NCBI GenBank assembly: GCA_002400845.2
Contig: NVRK02000057.1
Coordinates: 1-33,009 of the forward strand
DNA length: 33,009 nt
Origin: Hyphomicrobiales bacterium
GTDB lineage: Bacteria; Pseudomonadota; Alphaproteobacteria; Rhizobiales; Rhizobiaceae
Reading direction: 5' to 3'
Shown one piece after another: positions 1-8,371 of the stretch. The stretch's first letter is position 1. Each line of letters begins with the position of its first letter. Position numbers and translations under genes: made by a program. The notes under the pieces were generated by a model. It did no database searches, was not told where the DNA came from, and saw nothing but the letters and a program-made list of their open reading frames with translations.

Positions 1-84
1 CAATTCCACACCACTGCCATCTGCTTTAACGCGTACTTTTACATTGTAATCAATGACACGTTTTACAGGCACTAAAATTTTCAT
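1..84 (-). CDS. etfB: Electron transfer flavoprotein beta subunit, N-terminal fragment (cut by window edge)
   Basis: Only the first 28 codons lie in the window; the rest runs off the left edge. The peptide begins [20 protein letters not shown], which is the characteristic EtfB amino terminus. EtfB pairs with EtfA to carry electrons from acyl-CoA and other dehydrogenases to ETF-ubiquinone oxidoreductase. An AAGGA Shine-Dalgarno sequence precedes the ATG. A MerR-type dyad lies about 80 bp upstream (separate entry). etfA is expected further left on the same strand, by analogy with other alphaproteobacteria. Confidence 0.88.
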   Translation of the reverse strand, partial: MKILVPVKRVIDYNVKVRVKADGSGVEL

Positions 85-164
85 GGAATTTCCTTTTCAA
101 CCGCCAAAAATAAGGCGTAGTGATTTGTTAGCCGAAACAATATTTTGACACAAGTTAAAATTAA

Positions 165-180
165 TTGACGTTTACGTTAA
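165..180. promoter_or_regulatory. MerR/LiuR-like dyad upstream of etfB
   Basis: The site reads TTGACGTTTACGTTAA, a near-perfect dyad of the form TTnACGT-N2-ACGTnAA with one asymmetric base pair. On the minus strand it lies upstream of a weak promoter candidate (TTGTGT, 17 nt, TAACAA) that leads to etfB. From memory, the ACGT-N2-ACGT core resembles sites of the MerR-family regulator LiuR, whose regulons include etfBA in other proteobacteria. The dyad is seen; the regulator is inference. Confidence 0.4.
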
Positions 181-251
181 CTAAAGTTTGAGCTTGTTTT
201 GTCGCACATAAGGCACATAACATCAAAATGTTGCATAAATTTTGCAAAAAA

Positions 252-1118
252 TTAATCAAGACCCCATTTAGTAGGGTTTGATTTACTGCCAGTAGATGGA
301 ACCGATGTTCGTGTTGTTTTAGACTTTTGTGTTTTAGGTTCTAGCCTTCTCGGTTTTTTGTGACGCGTAGGCGCCGGGTCAACATGTGGTTGTGATTGCC
401 TAGTTGCTGGCGTTGGTTTTGAGGAGAACTTCCCGTCGAATAATTTAATTTCAGGACGTTTAAGGACTGTAATTAAAGCGATACCTGCAATAATTCCACC
501 TATATGAGCGGCGAAAGAAACATTGCTGTCTGTGGCCGTTACTATTTGGAAGAACTGAAGCGCAATCCAAAACCCAAGCACAAAGACAGCAGGAATTTTT
601 AGTGGAATTCTGCCAAGCGCTAAAACCCACACTTTTACATTGGGGTGCAATAATAAATAAGCCCCGATTATACCAGCTACTGCGCCTGACGCACCAATAA
701 GAGGTGAAAGGGATTGTGGCCCCATCAGTGAATGGGCAAGCGCACCAGCTGCCGCGCAAGCTAAATAGAACAATAGATATTTTACATGCCCCATGGCATC
801 TTCGACATTGTCACCAAAGACCCAGATGAACAGCATATTGCCAGCCAAATGCATGAAATCGCCATGCAAGAATGAATATGAAAGATAAGTCGCTATTGAG
901 GGGAGGGCGTTGATTTCAATCGGCAGTGTTTCATAGCCATTTACCACCGCTGGAATAAAGCCATATGAATATATGGTTGCTTTAATAGCCTGATCGTCCA
1001 TGATTGCTGGTGTGCCAGTGATTAGCCAAACCAATACATTTATGGCAATGATCGAAAACGTCACATATTGCAATTTTATATGCTTTAGCGGATTTGTGTC
1101 ATGCAACGGAATGAACAT
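252..1118 (-). CDS. Rhomboid family intramembrane serine protease
   Basis: This 288-aa polytopic membrane protein has the complete rhomboid signature. HxxxxHxxxN is at H85, H90 and N94, the catalytic serine is in GASGAVAG (S144), and the partner histidine is in AAHIGG (H205). The family cleaves transmembrane helices inside the membrane; the substrate here cannot be told. The last 60 or so residues are a basic, Pro/Ser/Thr-rich tail after the final membrane segment, probably cytoplasmic and disordered. AAAGG sits 8 nt before the ATG. It lies between etfB and the adenosyltransferase on the same strand, an arrangement common in Rhizobiales. Confidence 0.92.
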   Translation of the reverse strand: MFIPLHDTNPLKHIKLQYVTFSIIAINVLVWLITGTPAIMDDQAIKATIYSYGFIPAVVNGYETLPIEINALPSIATYLSYSFLHGDFMHLAGNMLFIWVFGDNVEDAMGHVKYLLFYLACAAAGALAHSLMGPQSLSPLIGASGAVAGIIGAYLLLHPNVKVWVLALGRIPLKIPAVFVLGFWIALQFFQIVTATDSNVSFAAHIGGIIAGIALITVLKRPEIKLFDGKFSSKPTPATRQSQPHVDPAPTRHKKPRRLEPKTQKSKTTRTSVPSTGSKSNPTKWGLD

Positions 1119-1181
1119 TTAAATTGCCTTTAATACGATCTGCTTAGAATTAATTTTCTATTTTTATTTATCTGTTTTCGC

Positions 1182-1760
1182 TTATCTATTTTTTCCGGGA
1201 ACCCATAGAATATCAGATTTCCCATTTTCATTTACCACACGTGAGGCGACAAACAAAAAGTCAGACACACGGTTCATATACTTTATCGTTGCAGAGTTTA
1301 CAGGTTCATTTGGTTTGTCTGCAAGTTCTACAATTAGGCGTTCAGCACGCCTTGCCACTGTTCTTGCTAAATGAAGTGCGGCGGCAGCGGGTGATCCCCC
1401 TGGCAGTATGAAAGATCGTAATGGATCTAGTTTTGCGTTGAACAAGTCAATATCGTTTTCAAGACGTGTCACTTGGCTTTCAATAATACGCAAGGGCTCA
1501 TAGTCGAGCTTTTCTCCTGTATCTGGACAAGATAAATCTGCACCAAGGTCAAATAGGTCATTTTGAATGCGCATGAGGGCTGCATCCAATTTGGTGTCTT
1601 CAGCAGTATGCAAGCGTGCCATGCCTATGCAGGCATTTGCTTCATCCACTGTGCCATAACTGTCCACACGAAGATCGTATTTTTTACGTCTAGCGCCAGA
1701 GCCAAGGCCCGTTGTGCCATCGTCTCCAGTTTTTGTGTAAATCTTGTTCAGCTTAACCAT
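1182..1760 (-). CDS. Cob(I)yrinic acid a,c-diamide / cob(I)alamin adenosyltransferase, PduO type
   Basis: This 192-aa enzyme transfers the adenosyl group of ATP to Co(I) corrinoid to make adenosylcobalamin. Diagnostic segments are the ATP-binding N terminus TKTGDDGTT (residues 9-17), FILPGG (117-122), the arginine-rich LARTVARRAER helix (131-141) and the C-terminal ILWVPGK. A longer frame reaches back to 1808, but it would run into the preceding small gene and has no family similarity. The ATG at 1760 has an AAAGGA ribosome site and starts exactly where homologues do. It follows the twin-TM gene by 16 bp, so the two are probably cotranscribed. Confidence 0.92.
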   Translation of the reverse strand: MVKLNKIYTKTGDDGTTGLGSGARRKKYDLRVDSYGTVDEANACIGMARLHTAEDTKLDAALMRIQNDLFDLGADLSCPDTGEKLDYEPLRIIESQVTRLENDIDLFNAKLDPLRSFILPGGSPAAAALHLARTVARRAERLIVELADKPNEPVNSATIKYMNRVSDFLFVASRVVNENGKSDILWVPGKNR

Positions 1761-1776
1761 GGGATATCCTTTAAAG

Positions 1777-1971
1777 CTAACCTCGTCCAGAGAAATAAAG
1801 TGCTGCAACCATTGCCACTATCGCAACAAATTGTGCCGCAACGCGCATGCGCATAAATTTTTGCGAACGGTTTGGTGATCCGCCTTTTAGCATGTTCAAA
1901 AGACCCAGCGCTAAAATTATAGCAACTGCTGTTAGTGCGATTGGTATTAGGTAGGTTACGAATGCATTCAA
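1777..1971 (-). CDS. Small twin-transmembrane (HIG1-like) protein
   Basis: This 64-aa protein has two hydrophobic helices (about residues 5-27 and 45-61) joined by a basic loop containing KGGSPNRSQKFMRMRV. That matches the small twin-transmembrane/HIG1-like family found beside cobalamin adenosyltransferase and etfBA in Rhizobiales. The start is TTG and is well supported: AGGAG lies 7 nt upstream and no ATG is nearby. A respiratory supercomplex role is known for eukaryotic HIG1 proteins, but the bacterial function is not established. Confidence 0.8.
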   Translation of the reverse strand: MNAFVTYLIPIALTAVAIILALGLLNMLKGGSPNRSQKFMRMRVAAQFVAIVAMVAALYFSGRG

Positions 1972-1991
1972 TATATTGCTCCTAGAATGGA

Positions 1992-2819
1992 TTATTGTGA
2001 TTTTATCAATAGCCGTTCAAGCAGGAAGTTGGGAAGTATTCTTTTTGCCGCGCCCATAAAGTGTGTTGGCACTGTTACAAAATATTGCGCCTTTGGCTTT
2101 TTGTGATTTAGTGCATGTTTGAGCTTATCATAAACAGCTTCTGGACCAAGGCGAAAGCGATTAACGCCGCCGCCATCATTTAAGCGTGCTAATTGTGCTT
2201 CATACGTTTTACGATGCACTGAGTTTTTAATATCAATATTTTGTTCAAATTTTTTCAAAGCATTTTTTGAGAAATCAGAAAGAATTGGGCCGGGCTCGAT
2301 AAGTGAAACATGAACGCCACTGCCTTTTGTTTCTAGACGCATTGTAATTGCCAAGCCTTCAAGGGCAAATTTAGAGGCGTTATACGCACCGCGCCATGGC
2401 AAAGTAACAAAGCCTAATACTGAAGAGCAGTGTACGATGCGGCCAGCTTTTTGCTTGCGCATAATGGGCACAACAAGATTGGTGAGTTCGTGCCAGCCGA
2501 AGAAATTTGCTTCAAATTGAGCACGCAAATCATTGGTGCTTAAATCTTCTACTGCGCCTGGTTGCCCGTAAGCCCCATTGTTAAACAGGGCATCTAATTT
2601 ACCATCTGTTTGGGCGAGGACCTCTTTGAGGCATTTATGAATAGATTTTGTATCTGTGTAATCTAAATGAAATGCTGTTAGGCCCAATTTATTTAAGGCA
2701 GTAATGTCTTTCTTCTTGCGTGCGGTGGCAAACACTTGCCAACCGTCTTCTTTTAAACGCTTGGCACAGTGAAGGCCTATGCCTGTAGAACACCCTGTGA
2801 TTAAAATAGACTTGCTCAT
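1992..2819 (-). CDS. Short-chain dehydrogenase/reductase (SDR), substrate unknown
   Basis: This 275-aa classical SDR has a Rossmann fold. The cofactor motif TGCSTGIG is at residues 8-15, NNGA at 80-83, and the catalytic set is S133, Y146 and K150 in YNASK. An Arg-Lys-rich stretch after the second strand (ATARKKKD, 31-38) favours NADPH. The overall pattern resembles SDRs annotated as retinol- or steroid-dehydrogenase-like, but the substrate cannot be assigned. It is the first gene of the minus-strand run that continues through the twin-TM and adenosyltransferase genes, and it is divergent from the YihY gene. Confidence 0.88.
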   Translation of the reverse strand: MSKSILITGCSTGIGLHCAKRLKEDGWQVFATARKKKDITALNKLGLTAFHLDYTDTKSIHKCLKEVLAQTDGKLDALFNNGAYGQPGAVEDLSTNDLRAQFEANFFGWHELTNLVVPIMRKQKAGRIVHCSSVLGFVTLPWRGAYNASKFALEGLAITMRLETKGSGVHVSLIEPGPILSDFSKNALKKFEQNIDIKNSVHRKTYEAQLARLNDGGGVNRFRLGPEAVYDKLKHALNHKKPKAQYFVTVPTHFMGAAKRILPNFLLERLLIKSQ

Positions 2820-2905
2820 TTAGCGGTTCTTTCTTCTATCGATCATGCAGTATAATTTTATTAGTATAAATCACATCTATATAACGCATAAAGGTTTTGC
2901 GAATC

Positions 2906-3733
2906 ATGATTGTAATTATAAAACGCATTTTTGGAATCGTATTTGAGGCGTGGCAAAATTTCAACCGTGATTATGGGTGGGCTATTGCTAGTCATGTGGC
3001 GCTGTCTGGCTTATTCGCGCTTTTCCCATTTTTAATATTTGCAACGTCCATTGCAGCGTTTTTTGAACTGACCCAATTTGCAGATACGGTAGTGCCTCTG
3101 TTATTTGATGCGTGGCCTAAAGAGGCAGGCGCGGTGATTGTTGCGGAAATTCAGTCTATTTTAACGGTGCCACGTAGAGACTTTTTAACCTTTGGTGGGT
3201 TGCTAACTTTGTTTTTTGCATCCAACGGGGTTGAGGCTTTACGAGTAGCTTTAAACCGATCTTATCGGCTTAAAGATGGCAGGACCTATTTTTATTTGCG
3301 AATGCAAAGTTTTGCCTTTGTTATTGTCGCAATAATAATGTTGTTGTCTGTTACATTCTTGTTAGTTTTATTGCCACTAGGTTGGCGCATAGCAGAAAAC
3401 TGGTGGGGTTTTATTGGGCCTTATGGAGATACGGTTTGGTTTTGGCGCTTAGTGGTTACATTTTTCATTTTGTTGACAGCACTAATTGTGAGCCATTTAT
3501 ATTTACCTGCTGGCAAACGCTGTATTAAAGATGTGATGCCGGGTGTGATATTTACAGTTATATTTTGGATTTTTGCATCCCTCGCCTTTGGGGCTTATTT
3601 AGAGCAATTTGCTGATTATGTATCCACATATGCTGGCTTGGCTGGCGCTATGATTGGACTTTTATACTTGTATTTACTTGGTGCTATATTCATTTTTGGA
3701 GGCGAAATAAATGCGGCCGCTCATAATGCTTAA
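2906..3733 (+). CDS. YihY/virulence factor BrkB family inner-membrane protein
   Basis: This 275-aa polytopic protein has about six membrane segments. It opens with the family pattern (AWQNFNRDYGWAIASHVALS), followed by ALFPFLIF and the C-terminal GLLYLYLLGAIFIFGGEINA. The family was once labelled RNase BN by error; its function remains unclear. I start at the ATG at 2906, 11 nt after AAAGG. A TTG at 2897 would add three residues but sits too close to that site. It is divergent from the SDR gene, so 2820-2905 should hold both promoters. Confidence 0.85.
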   Translation: MIVIIKRIFGIVFEAWQNFNRDYGWAIASHVALSGLFALFPFLIFATSIAAFFELTQFADTVVPLLFDAWPKEAGAVIVAEIQSILTVPRRDFLTFGGLLTLFFASNGVEALRVALNRSYRLKDGRTYFYLRMQSFAFVIVAIIMLLSVTFLLVLLPLGWRIAENWWGFIGPYGDTVWFWRLVVTFFILLTALIVSHLYLPAGKRCIKDVMPGVIFTVIFWIFASLAFGAYLEQFADYVSTYAGLAGAMIGLLYLYLLGAIFIFGGEINAAAHNA

Positions 3734-3824
3734 GTAAGACTTTAATTAAAGTGTATTTAGTACATTGATGTTGCTTCAATATTTATAATGTATTCTTGTA
3801 TCTTCGATAAGTAGGAGCAAGCTT

Positions 3825-4112
3825 ATGTTATGGAATCTAACATTCGATCAATTGTTGTTGTCATTTTCTTTTATATGCTGCACCGCGTATATTGCGGGTT
3901 GGCTGGCAGATAAAATATTAGGCTATTCTGGTTTTAACGTTATTGGCAATTGGCTAATATTGTTGATAGGTGCCTATGTAGGCATGTACGTGTATAATTT
4001 GTATGGATTTAGATTTTCAACAGATGCGATGCAAACCATTTTGGTAACATCGGGCGCTGCCTTTTCTACTTTAATATTATCCCTTGGAATTAAAATTGCG
4101 CTTCATGCTTGA
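3825..4112 (+). CDS. Small three-helix membrane protein of unknown function
   Basis: This 95-aa protein is largely hydrophobic, with three predicted membrane segments at about residues 8-28, 39-58 and 68-92. A glycine-rich first loop (ADKILGYSGFNVIGN) recalls small GlsB/YeaQ-type transglycosylase-associated membrane proteins, but the match is not good enough to name it. TAGGAG lies 7 nt before the ATG, supporting translation. It is followed 15 bp later by the convergent gluQ gene. Confidence 0.65.
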   Translation: MLWNLTFDQLLLSFSFICCTAYIAGWLADKILGYSGFNVIGNWLILLIGAYVGMYVYNLYGFRFSTDAMQTILVTSGAAFSTLILSLGIKIALHA

Positions 4113-4127
4113 GTGAATTTCTCACGA

Positions 4128-5006
4128 TTAGGCAAGGCCGATCATCTTCTTGATATCCGTCACAGTTGCGCCAGTTGCGCGTAATTGAGCAATGGAAGTA
4201 TCGTTATTGCTTTTGGATAGCTTGTTATTATTTTCATCTAAAATTAAATCGTGATGGTGATATTGCGGCGTTGGAAGGCCAAGCAATTGCTGCAACAATA
4301 AATGAACAGAAGTTGACCAAAATAAATCACGACCACGCACAACATGGGTAATGCCTTGCATGGCATCATCGGTTACGCAGGCTAGATGATAACTGGCTGG
4401 TGCGTCTTTTCTTGATAAAATTATATCGCCCCAAGCGGCTGGGTTTGCAGTAATCTCACCAAATTCTGCATTGGGCCCTTCGCAGTTTTCAATCCAATAA
4501 AGTTCAGCATCGTTCAATTGCAGAGCCTTTTCCATATCAAGTCGCAGGGCATATGCATCGCCGTTTTCGATACGGCTTTGGCGTTCGTCAGCAGATAATT
4601 TTCGATCATAATGTGGATAAAGCGGCGAGCCGTCTGGGTCGGTTGGCCATTTAACGCCATTTTCTTCTTCGCGCGCAATTGCCGCTTTAATTTGCGATCT
4701 AGACATAAAAGCAGGATAGACAAGTCCCTCATCGCTGAGCCCATCAATTATGGTTTCATAGGTAGCAATATTATCTGATTGGCGAATAGGTGTTTCGTCC
4801 CATTTTATGCCTAGCCACTCTAAATCTTCTAACATGCGTTGTTCTAAAACAGGCGTACATCTAATAAGATCAGTATCTTCTATGCGTATAAGAAGTTTGC
4901 CTTCTAACTCTTGTGCCATTTGTTGGTTAAGCAGTGCAGAAAAAGCATGGCCTAAATGCAAACGGCCATTTGGACTTGGGGCAAATCTAAAAACGGGTTG
5001 TGACAT
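4128..5006 (-). CDS. gluQ: Glutamyl-Q tRNA(Asp) synthetase
   Basis: This 292-aa protein is a truncated glutamyl-tRNA synthetase-like enzyme that attaches glutamate to queuosine at position 34 of tRNA(Asp). It has the class I signatures HLGH (17-20) and KLSKS (262-266) and the FAPSPNGRLHLGHA opening. The anticodon-binding domain of full GluRS is missing, as expected for this family. The zinc-binding cysteines of the E. coli enzyme are absent: the equivalent stretch reads VYPAFMSR. It is divergent from the glycosylase gene at 5077. Confidence 0.92.
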   Translation of the reverse strand: MSQPVFRFAPSPNGRLHLGHAFSALLNQQMAQELEGKLLIRIEDTDLIRCTPVLEQRMLEDLEWLGIKWDETPIRQSDNIATYETIIDGLSDEGLVYPAFMSRSQIKAAIAREEENGVKWPTDPDGSPLYPHYDRKLSADERQSRIENGDAYALRLDMEKALQLNDAELYWIENCEGPNAEFGEITANPAAWGDIILSRKDAPASYHLACVTDDAMQGITHVVRGRDLFWSTSVHLLLQQLLGLPTPQYHHHDLILDENNNKLSKSNNDTSIAQLRATGATVTDIKKMIGLA

Positions 5007-5076
5007 GTTATCTTTTTAGGCTTAGATTGAATTGGAGTGTTTAGGTCTACTTGGCCTCATAGGGTGGAGTCAAATT

Positions 5077-5718
5077 ATGCGGATCAAAAGTCAAACTGAT
5101 ATTGACAAAGGGATGAAATATCTTTGCGAGATTAGTGAAGAACTTAAGGCGGTATCTTTAATTGCAGAAGACGTGCCACTTAGATTGGGAGTGCCTAATT
5201 TTGAGGGGCTGACTGCCATAATAATGGCGCAACAAGTTTCACGTGCCAGTGCGGATGCAATATTTGGGCGACTAAAAAAATTAGTGTCGCCTTTTATAGC
5301 TGAAAACTATTTGAACGCTGGTGAGAAGGCTTGGATAGAGGCAGGCTTATCGCGCCCTAAACAAAAAACCATGTTGGCGGTTTGTGATGCAATTATAAAG
5401 GGTTCACTCGATCTTGAGAAATTGTGCGACTTGCGGCCAGACGAAGCCATGGAACAAATGACCTCGATAAAAGGCATTGGGCCGTGGACGGCTGAAGTTT
5501 TTCTACTATTTAATGCAGGCCATGCCGATATATTTCCTGCGGGTGATTTAGCTTTACAAGAAGCAGTGAAGTTGGCGTTTAAATTAGACGAACGCCCAAG
5601 CGATAAAATAACAAGAAAAATAGCTGAGCAGTGGGCGCCATGGCGCGGTGTTGCTGCGCGTTTATTGTGGAATTATTACGCGGTTATGCAAAAGGGGCGC
5701 GATGGTTCGCTTGTTTAA
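5077..5718 (+). CDS. DNA-3-methyladenine glycosylase II (AlkA-type, HhH-GPD)
   Basis: This 213-aa base-excision repair enzyme removes alkylated purines. The helix-hairpin-helix IKGIGPWTAE is at residues 131-140, and the catalytic aspartate is D157 in PAGDLAL. The E. coli AlkA N-terminal domain is missing, as in many alphaproteobacterial homologues. An upstream TTG (5032) would add 15 unrelated residues. The ATG at 5077 has a GGTGGAG site about 7 nt ahead and is preferred. Confidence 0.88.
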   Translation: MRIKSQTDIDKGMKYLCEISEELKAVSLIAEDVPLRLGVPNFEGLTAIIMAQQVSRASADAIFGRLKKLVSPFIAENYLNAGEKAWIEAGLSRPKQKTMLAVCDAIIKGSLDLEKLCDLRPDEAMEQMTSIKGIGPWTAEVFLLFNAGHADIFPAGDLALQEAVKLAFKLDERPSDKITRKIAEQWAPWRGVAARLLWNYYAVMQKGRDGSLV

Positions 5719-5843
5719 TATGACCTTTGTAATTTTAGATAGAAAAAGCCTTCACAATTTCGTCGTACTAGGCCAACATAATAGTCATAATAATAAGAAA
5801 TAATCCGTTGGTAAGAATTGTAAAAATTTTATAGGGGGCTTTC

Positions 5844-6416
5844 TTGACTATTGCTGTTAAACCAGATGCTTGTAAATTAGACGCTTGTCCTGCATTGGTC
5901 TTAAATGCCGATTATCGGCCATTGAGTTATTATCCCTTGTCACTTTGGTCGTGGCAGGATGCGATTAAAGCTGTGTTTTTAGACAGGGTGAATATTGTTG
6001 CGGAATATGACATGCAAGTTCATAGCCCTTCGTTTGCAATGTCGTTGCCCAGTGTTATTTGTTTGAAGTCATACGTAAAACCATTGCGCGCTCCAGCGTT
6101 TACTAGATTTAATGTTTTTCTTCGCGATAACTTTGAGTGTCAATATTGCGGCTCGGCTGAGGATTTAACATTCGATCATGTTGTGCCACGCTCAAAAGGC
6201 GGTTTAACAGAATGGAAGAATGTTTGTGCAGCTTGCAGTCCATGTAATGTGCGCAAGGCTAATAAACTTCCCAAGGGGGCAGGCAACGTTCCGCGCCAGT
6301 GGCCTTATGTTCCAAGTGTGGAAGATTTAAACCGCAATGGGCGAAAATTTCCACCCAATTATTTGCACGAAAGTTGGATGGATTTTTTATATTGGGACAG
6401 CGAATTACAGCCTTAA
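5844..6416 (+). CDS. HNH endonuclease family protein
   Basis: This 190-aa protein carries a C-terminal HNH domain: C99-x2-C102, the metal/catalytic pair D111-H112 in FDHVVPRSKGG, N126, and C131-x2-C134. The N-terminal half (ALVLNADYRPLSYYPLSLWSWQDAI) is highly conserved in a widespread alphaproteobacterial family with no settled function. It is chromosomal and single, with no mobile-element context. The start is TTG with a TAGGGGG site about 6 nt upstream. It is convergent with dsbB, with only 10 bp between them. Confidence 0.88.
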   Translation: MTIAVKPDACKLDACPALVLNADYRPLSYYPLSLWSWQDAIKAVFLDRVNIVAEYDMQVHSPSFAMSLPSVICLKSYVKPLRAPAFTRFNVFLRDNFECQYCGSAEDLTFDHVVPRSKGGLTEWKNVCAACSPCNVRKANKLPKGAGNVPRQWPYVPSVEDLNRNGRKFPPNYLHESWMDFLYWDSELQP

Positions 6417-6426
6417 TAATTTCAGC

Positions 6427-6939
6427 TTATTTTTTCTTAGAAATTGCGCCTTTAAAAGCAATTGCCGCTAGTATTGCACTTACGATTACGTTCCAACCAG
6501 CAAATGATAGCCCCAAAAATCTACCAGCTGCTTCGTTACAGCTTGGTGGCTTGTGAAAGGTAAGTTGCGCCATTAAATCAGATGCATCTGTAACGCCGAC
6601 GCCCTCTACTGCGCCGCAATCAGTTGGGCCTTCCCACCAAGCCCATTCTACGCCAGAATGTTGTACACCTAGAAACAGCGCATAAAGCATTAATATGCCA
6701 CAAACCGCTAAAAGACCTCTTGTAAGGCAGGCTGGCCAAACACGCCAAGCAGATACAGCTGCAATAAAACTTAGCGGAATAGCAACGTAATACGGTTCGC
6801 GTTGCCCAAGACATAATTTGCACGGAATATATCCAAACCCATGTTGAAAAATGAGTACGGTGGCAATGACAGCGCAAATACCTAAAAAGGTAAGAACAGC
6901 CAATTTGGTTTGGTAATTGGTGGTTGAATTAAAAAACAT
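6427..6939 (-). CDS. dsbB: Disulfide bond formation protein B (quinone-linked DsbA oxidase)
   Basis: This 170-aa membrane protein has four predicted helices. The first periplasmic cysteine pair is C40-x2-C43 (PCKLCLGQR) and the second includes C108 and C134, the arrangement DsbB uses to pass electrons from DsbA to ubiquinone. It sits 21 bp downstream of the YqaA-type gene on the same strand. No dsbA is seen in the window. Confidence 0.87.
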   Translation of the reverse strand: MFFNSTTNYQTKLAVLTFLGICAVIATVLIFQHGFGYIPCKLCLGQREPYYVAIPLSFIAAVSAWRVWPACLTRGLLAVCGILMLYALFLGVQHSGVEWAWWEGPTDCGAVEGVGVTDASDLMAQLTFHKPPSCNEAAGRFLGLSFAGWNVIVSAILAAIAFKGAISKKK

Positions 6940-6960
6940 GAACTGGCTTCTTTTTGAAGT

Positions 6961-7572
6961 TTAATGTGTGAAATACTTGTATGCAAAATATAGCGCTATT
7001 AAGGCAACTGCGCCAATTGCCGCTAGCATGCCCAATCGTTTTTCAATAAAATCTTGAATAGGCTGACCAAAGCGGTTTAACAGCCATGCTAAAAAGAAAA
7101 ACCTTGCGCCTCTGGCAATGATTGCAGACACAATGAATAGCCAAATGTTAAAGCCAGCAACGCCAGATAAGATTGTGACTACTTTTATTGGCGGTAGGTG
7201 AGATAGGCCAGAAGTGACGAGTAAAAGCAAAAATGTTTCTGTACTAAACGCACTGCGCATTGCTTCAAATGTGTCTAATTTACCATAAAATTCTAAGATG
7301 GGTTTCGCAACTGTTTCATAGGCAAAATAACCTAGCATCCAGCCTGCAATGCCACCTAACACAGAAGCGATGGTTGCAATTAATGCGTATCGATAAGCGC
7401 GTTCGGGGCGTGAAAGTGCCATTGGTAAAAACAGAACGTCGGCTGGTACTAAAAAGATGGAGCTTTCGATAAATGCAATGAAAGCGAGCCATTTTTCGGC
7501 AGATTTTCGTTTTGAAAGTGCAAATACCCAATCATATATGGCTCTGATCCAGCCGTTTATTATCGCAAACAT
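6961..7572 (-). CDS. YqaA/DedA-type (VTT domain) membrane protein
   Basis: This 203-aa polytopic protein shows the SNARE-associated/VTT pattern: SSIFLVPADVLFLPMAL, the glycine-rich GGIAGWMLGYFAYE, and the re-entrant segment SHLPPIKVVTILSGVAGF. Members of the wider DedA family move lipids or polyprenyl carriers across the membrane; the role of the YqaA subgroup is uncertain. AGGGG lies just before the ATG. It is followed by dsbB and probably cotranscribed with it. Confidence 0.85.
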   Translation of the reverse strand: MFAIINGWIRAIYDWVFALSKRKSAEKWLAFIAFIESSIFLVPADVLFLPMALSRPERAYRYALIATIASVLGGIAGWMLGYFAYETVAKPILEFYGKLDTFEAMRSAFSTETFLLLLVTSGLSHLPPIKVVTILSGVAGFNIWLFIVSAIIARGARFFFLAWLLNRFGQPIQDFIEKRLGMLAAIGAVALIALYFAYKYFTH

Positions 7573-7718
7573 ATATTCCCCTAATTCACAAAAAGATTTT
7601 CATGAGCAATTACCACATAAAGCGTCTAGGTTAATCGGTGGTTTATCTCAAGTTTTTTATATATTGAGAATAAATGCTTGACCAAACTTGGTTGGTTCTA
7701 TTAGAAGAGCGCTTGTGT

Positions 7719-7803
7719 GCCCCCCTGGTGGAATTGGTAGACGCGCGGGATTCAAAATCCCGTTCCTTCGGGAGTGCCGGTTCGATTCCGGCGGGGGGCA
7801 CCA
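7719..7803 (+). tRNA. tRNA-Leu (anticodon CAA)
   Basis: The 85-nt class II tRNA has an acceptor stem GCCCCCC (7719-7725) paired with GGGGGGC (7793-7799). The anticodon stem CGGGA/TCCCG encloses the loop TTCAAAA, with anticodon CAA at 7753-7755. There is a short variable-arm hairpin (TCC-ttc-GGGA region) and a T arm GCCGG-TTCGATT-CCGGC. The discriminator base is A and CCA is encoded. It reads UUG codons. No repeat of its 3' end was seen elsewhere in the window, so there is no sign of an integrated element. Confidence 0.97.
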
Positions 7804-8371
7804 CACAATTTTTCTCTCACGGCATTCGCTAAGCTCAGCCTACGAGGTGCGAGCAAAGCTCAGCAACCTCTTTTGTTGCTAAAGTGTTTGAATTAATGCC
7901 TTACAATCGCATCAAAATTAATTCGTGAAAAACGAAGAGCGCGAAATTACCAGATATTGTTGCTTATCCAGTGCTTGCGTAACACTTAGCCTTTCCTCGA
8001 TTTATTTTCGATTAGAAATAATAATTAGATAGTCTATATCTACGGGGCGATTTGTTCTTACTCTAGTGGTGAATTTTGTATTTTTGGTTTAATTATAATC
8101 AGTCAACACAAATGTAATATACCTTTAAAAGGCATGAAATAATGGCTGCGTGAAGACGGCACTGGTGTTTTGAGTTGGCTATTTACCAACAGATTAGGTT
8201 TCTCTGTAAATTCTAACGTGACAATACAGTTCAAAATTCTTTTGTTTGAAATGCCTGAATCAGATATCGCTAAAATTATTATTATTTTCTCAATACATAA
8301 AAATTGGGTTATTATTTATCTAGTCGTGCGATTTGCAACATCTTGCTTTTGGTAAAAAGCTACAGTAGCGT
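7804..8371. other. Gene-poor stretch between tRNA-Leu and the MFS gene
   Basis: No convincing gene was found in these roughly 570 bases. Just after the tRNA there is a cluster of short symmetric elements: GCTAAGCTCAGC, GAGC-aaa-GCTC, and AGCAAC (7862-7867) facing GTTGCT (7875-7880). AAGCTCAGC occurs twice about 25 bp apart. None is followed by a T-run, so they are at best weak terminators or tRNA trailer structure. A 61-codon TTG frame at 8170-8355 lacks a ribosome site. GCTAC-A-GTAGC lies at 8359-8369, in the probable promoter of the next gene. Confidence 0.5.

Noticed and set aside
3739..3752. ACTTTAATTAAAGT perfect palindrome after the YihY gene
   Set aside because: It is a short AT-rich palindrome with no loop; neither a terminator nor a named operator can be supported.
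8170..8355. 61-codon TTG-start frame in the gene-poor stretch
   Set aside because: There is no ribosome site, and the composition looks like translated AT-rich noncoding DNA. It has no family resemblance.
7719..8371. Integrated element or attachment-site pair at tRNA-Leu
   Set aside because: No integrase gene and no second copy of the tRNA 3' end were found in the window; kept only as a low-interest observation.
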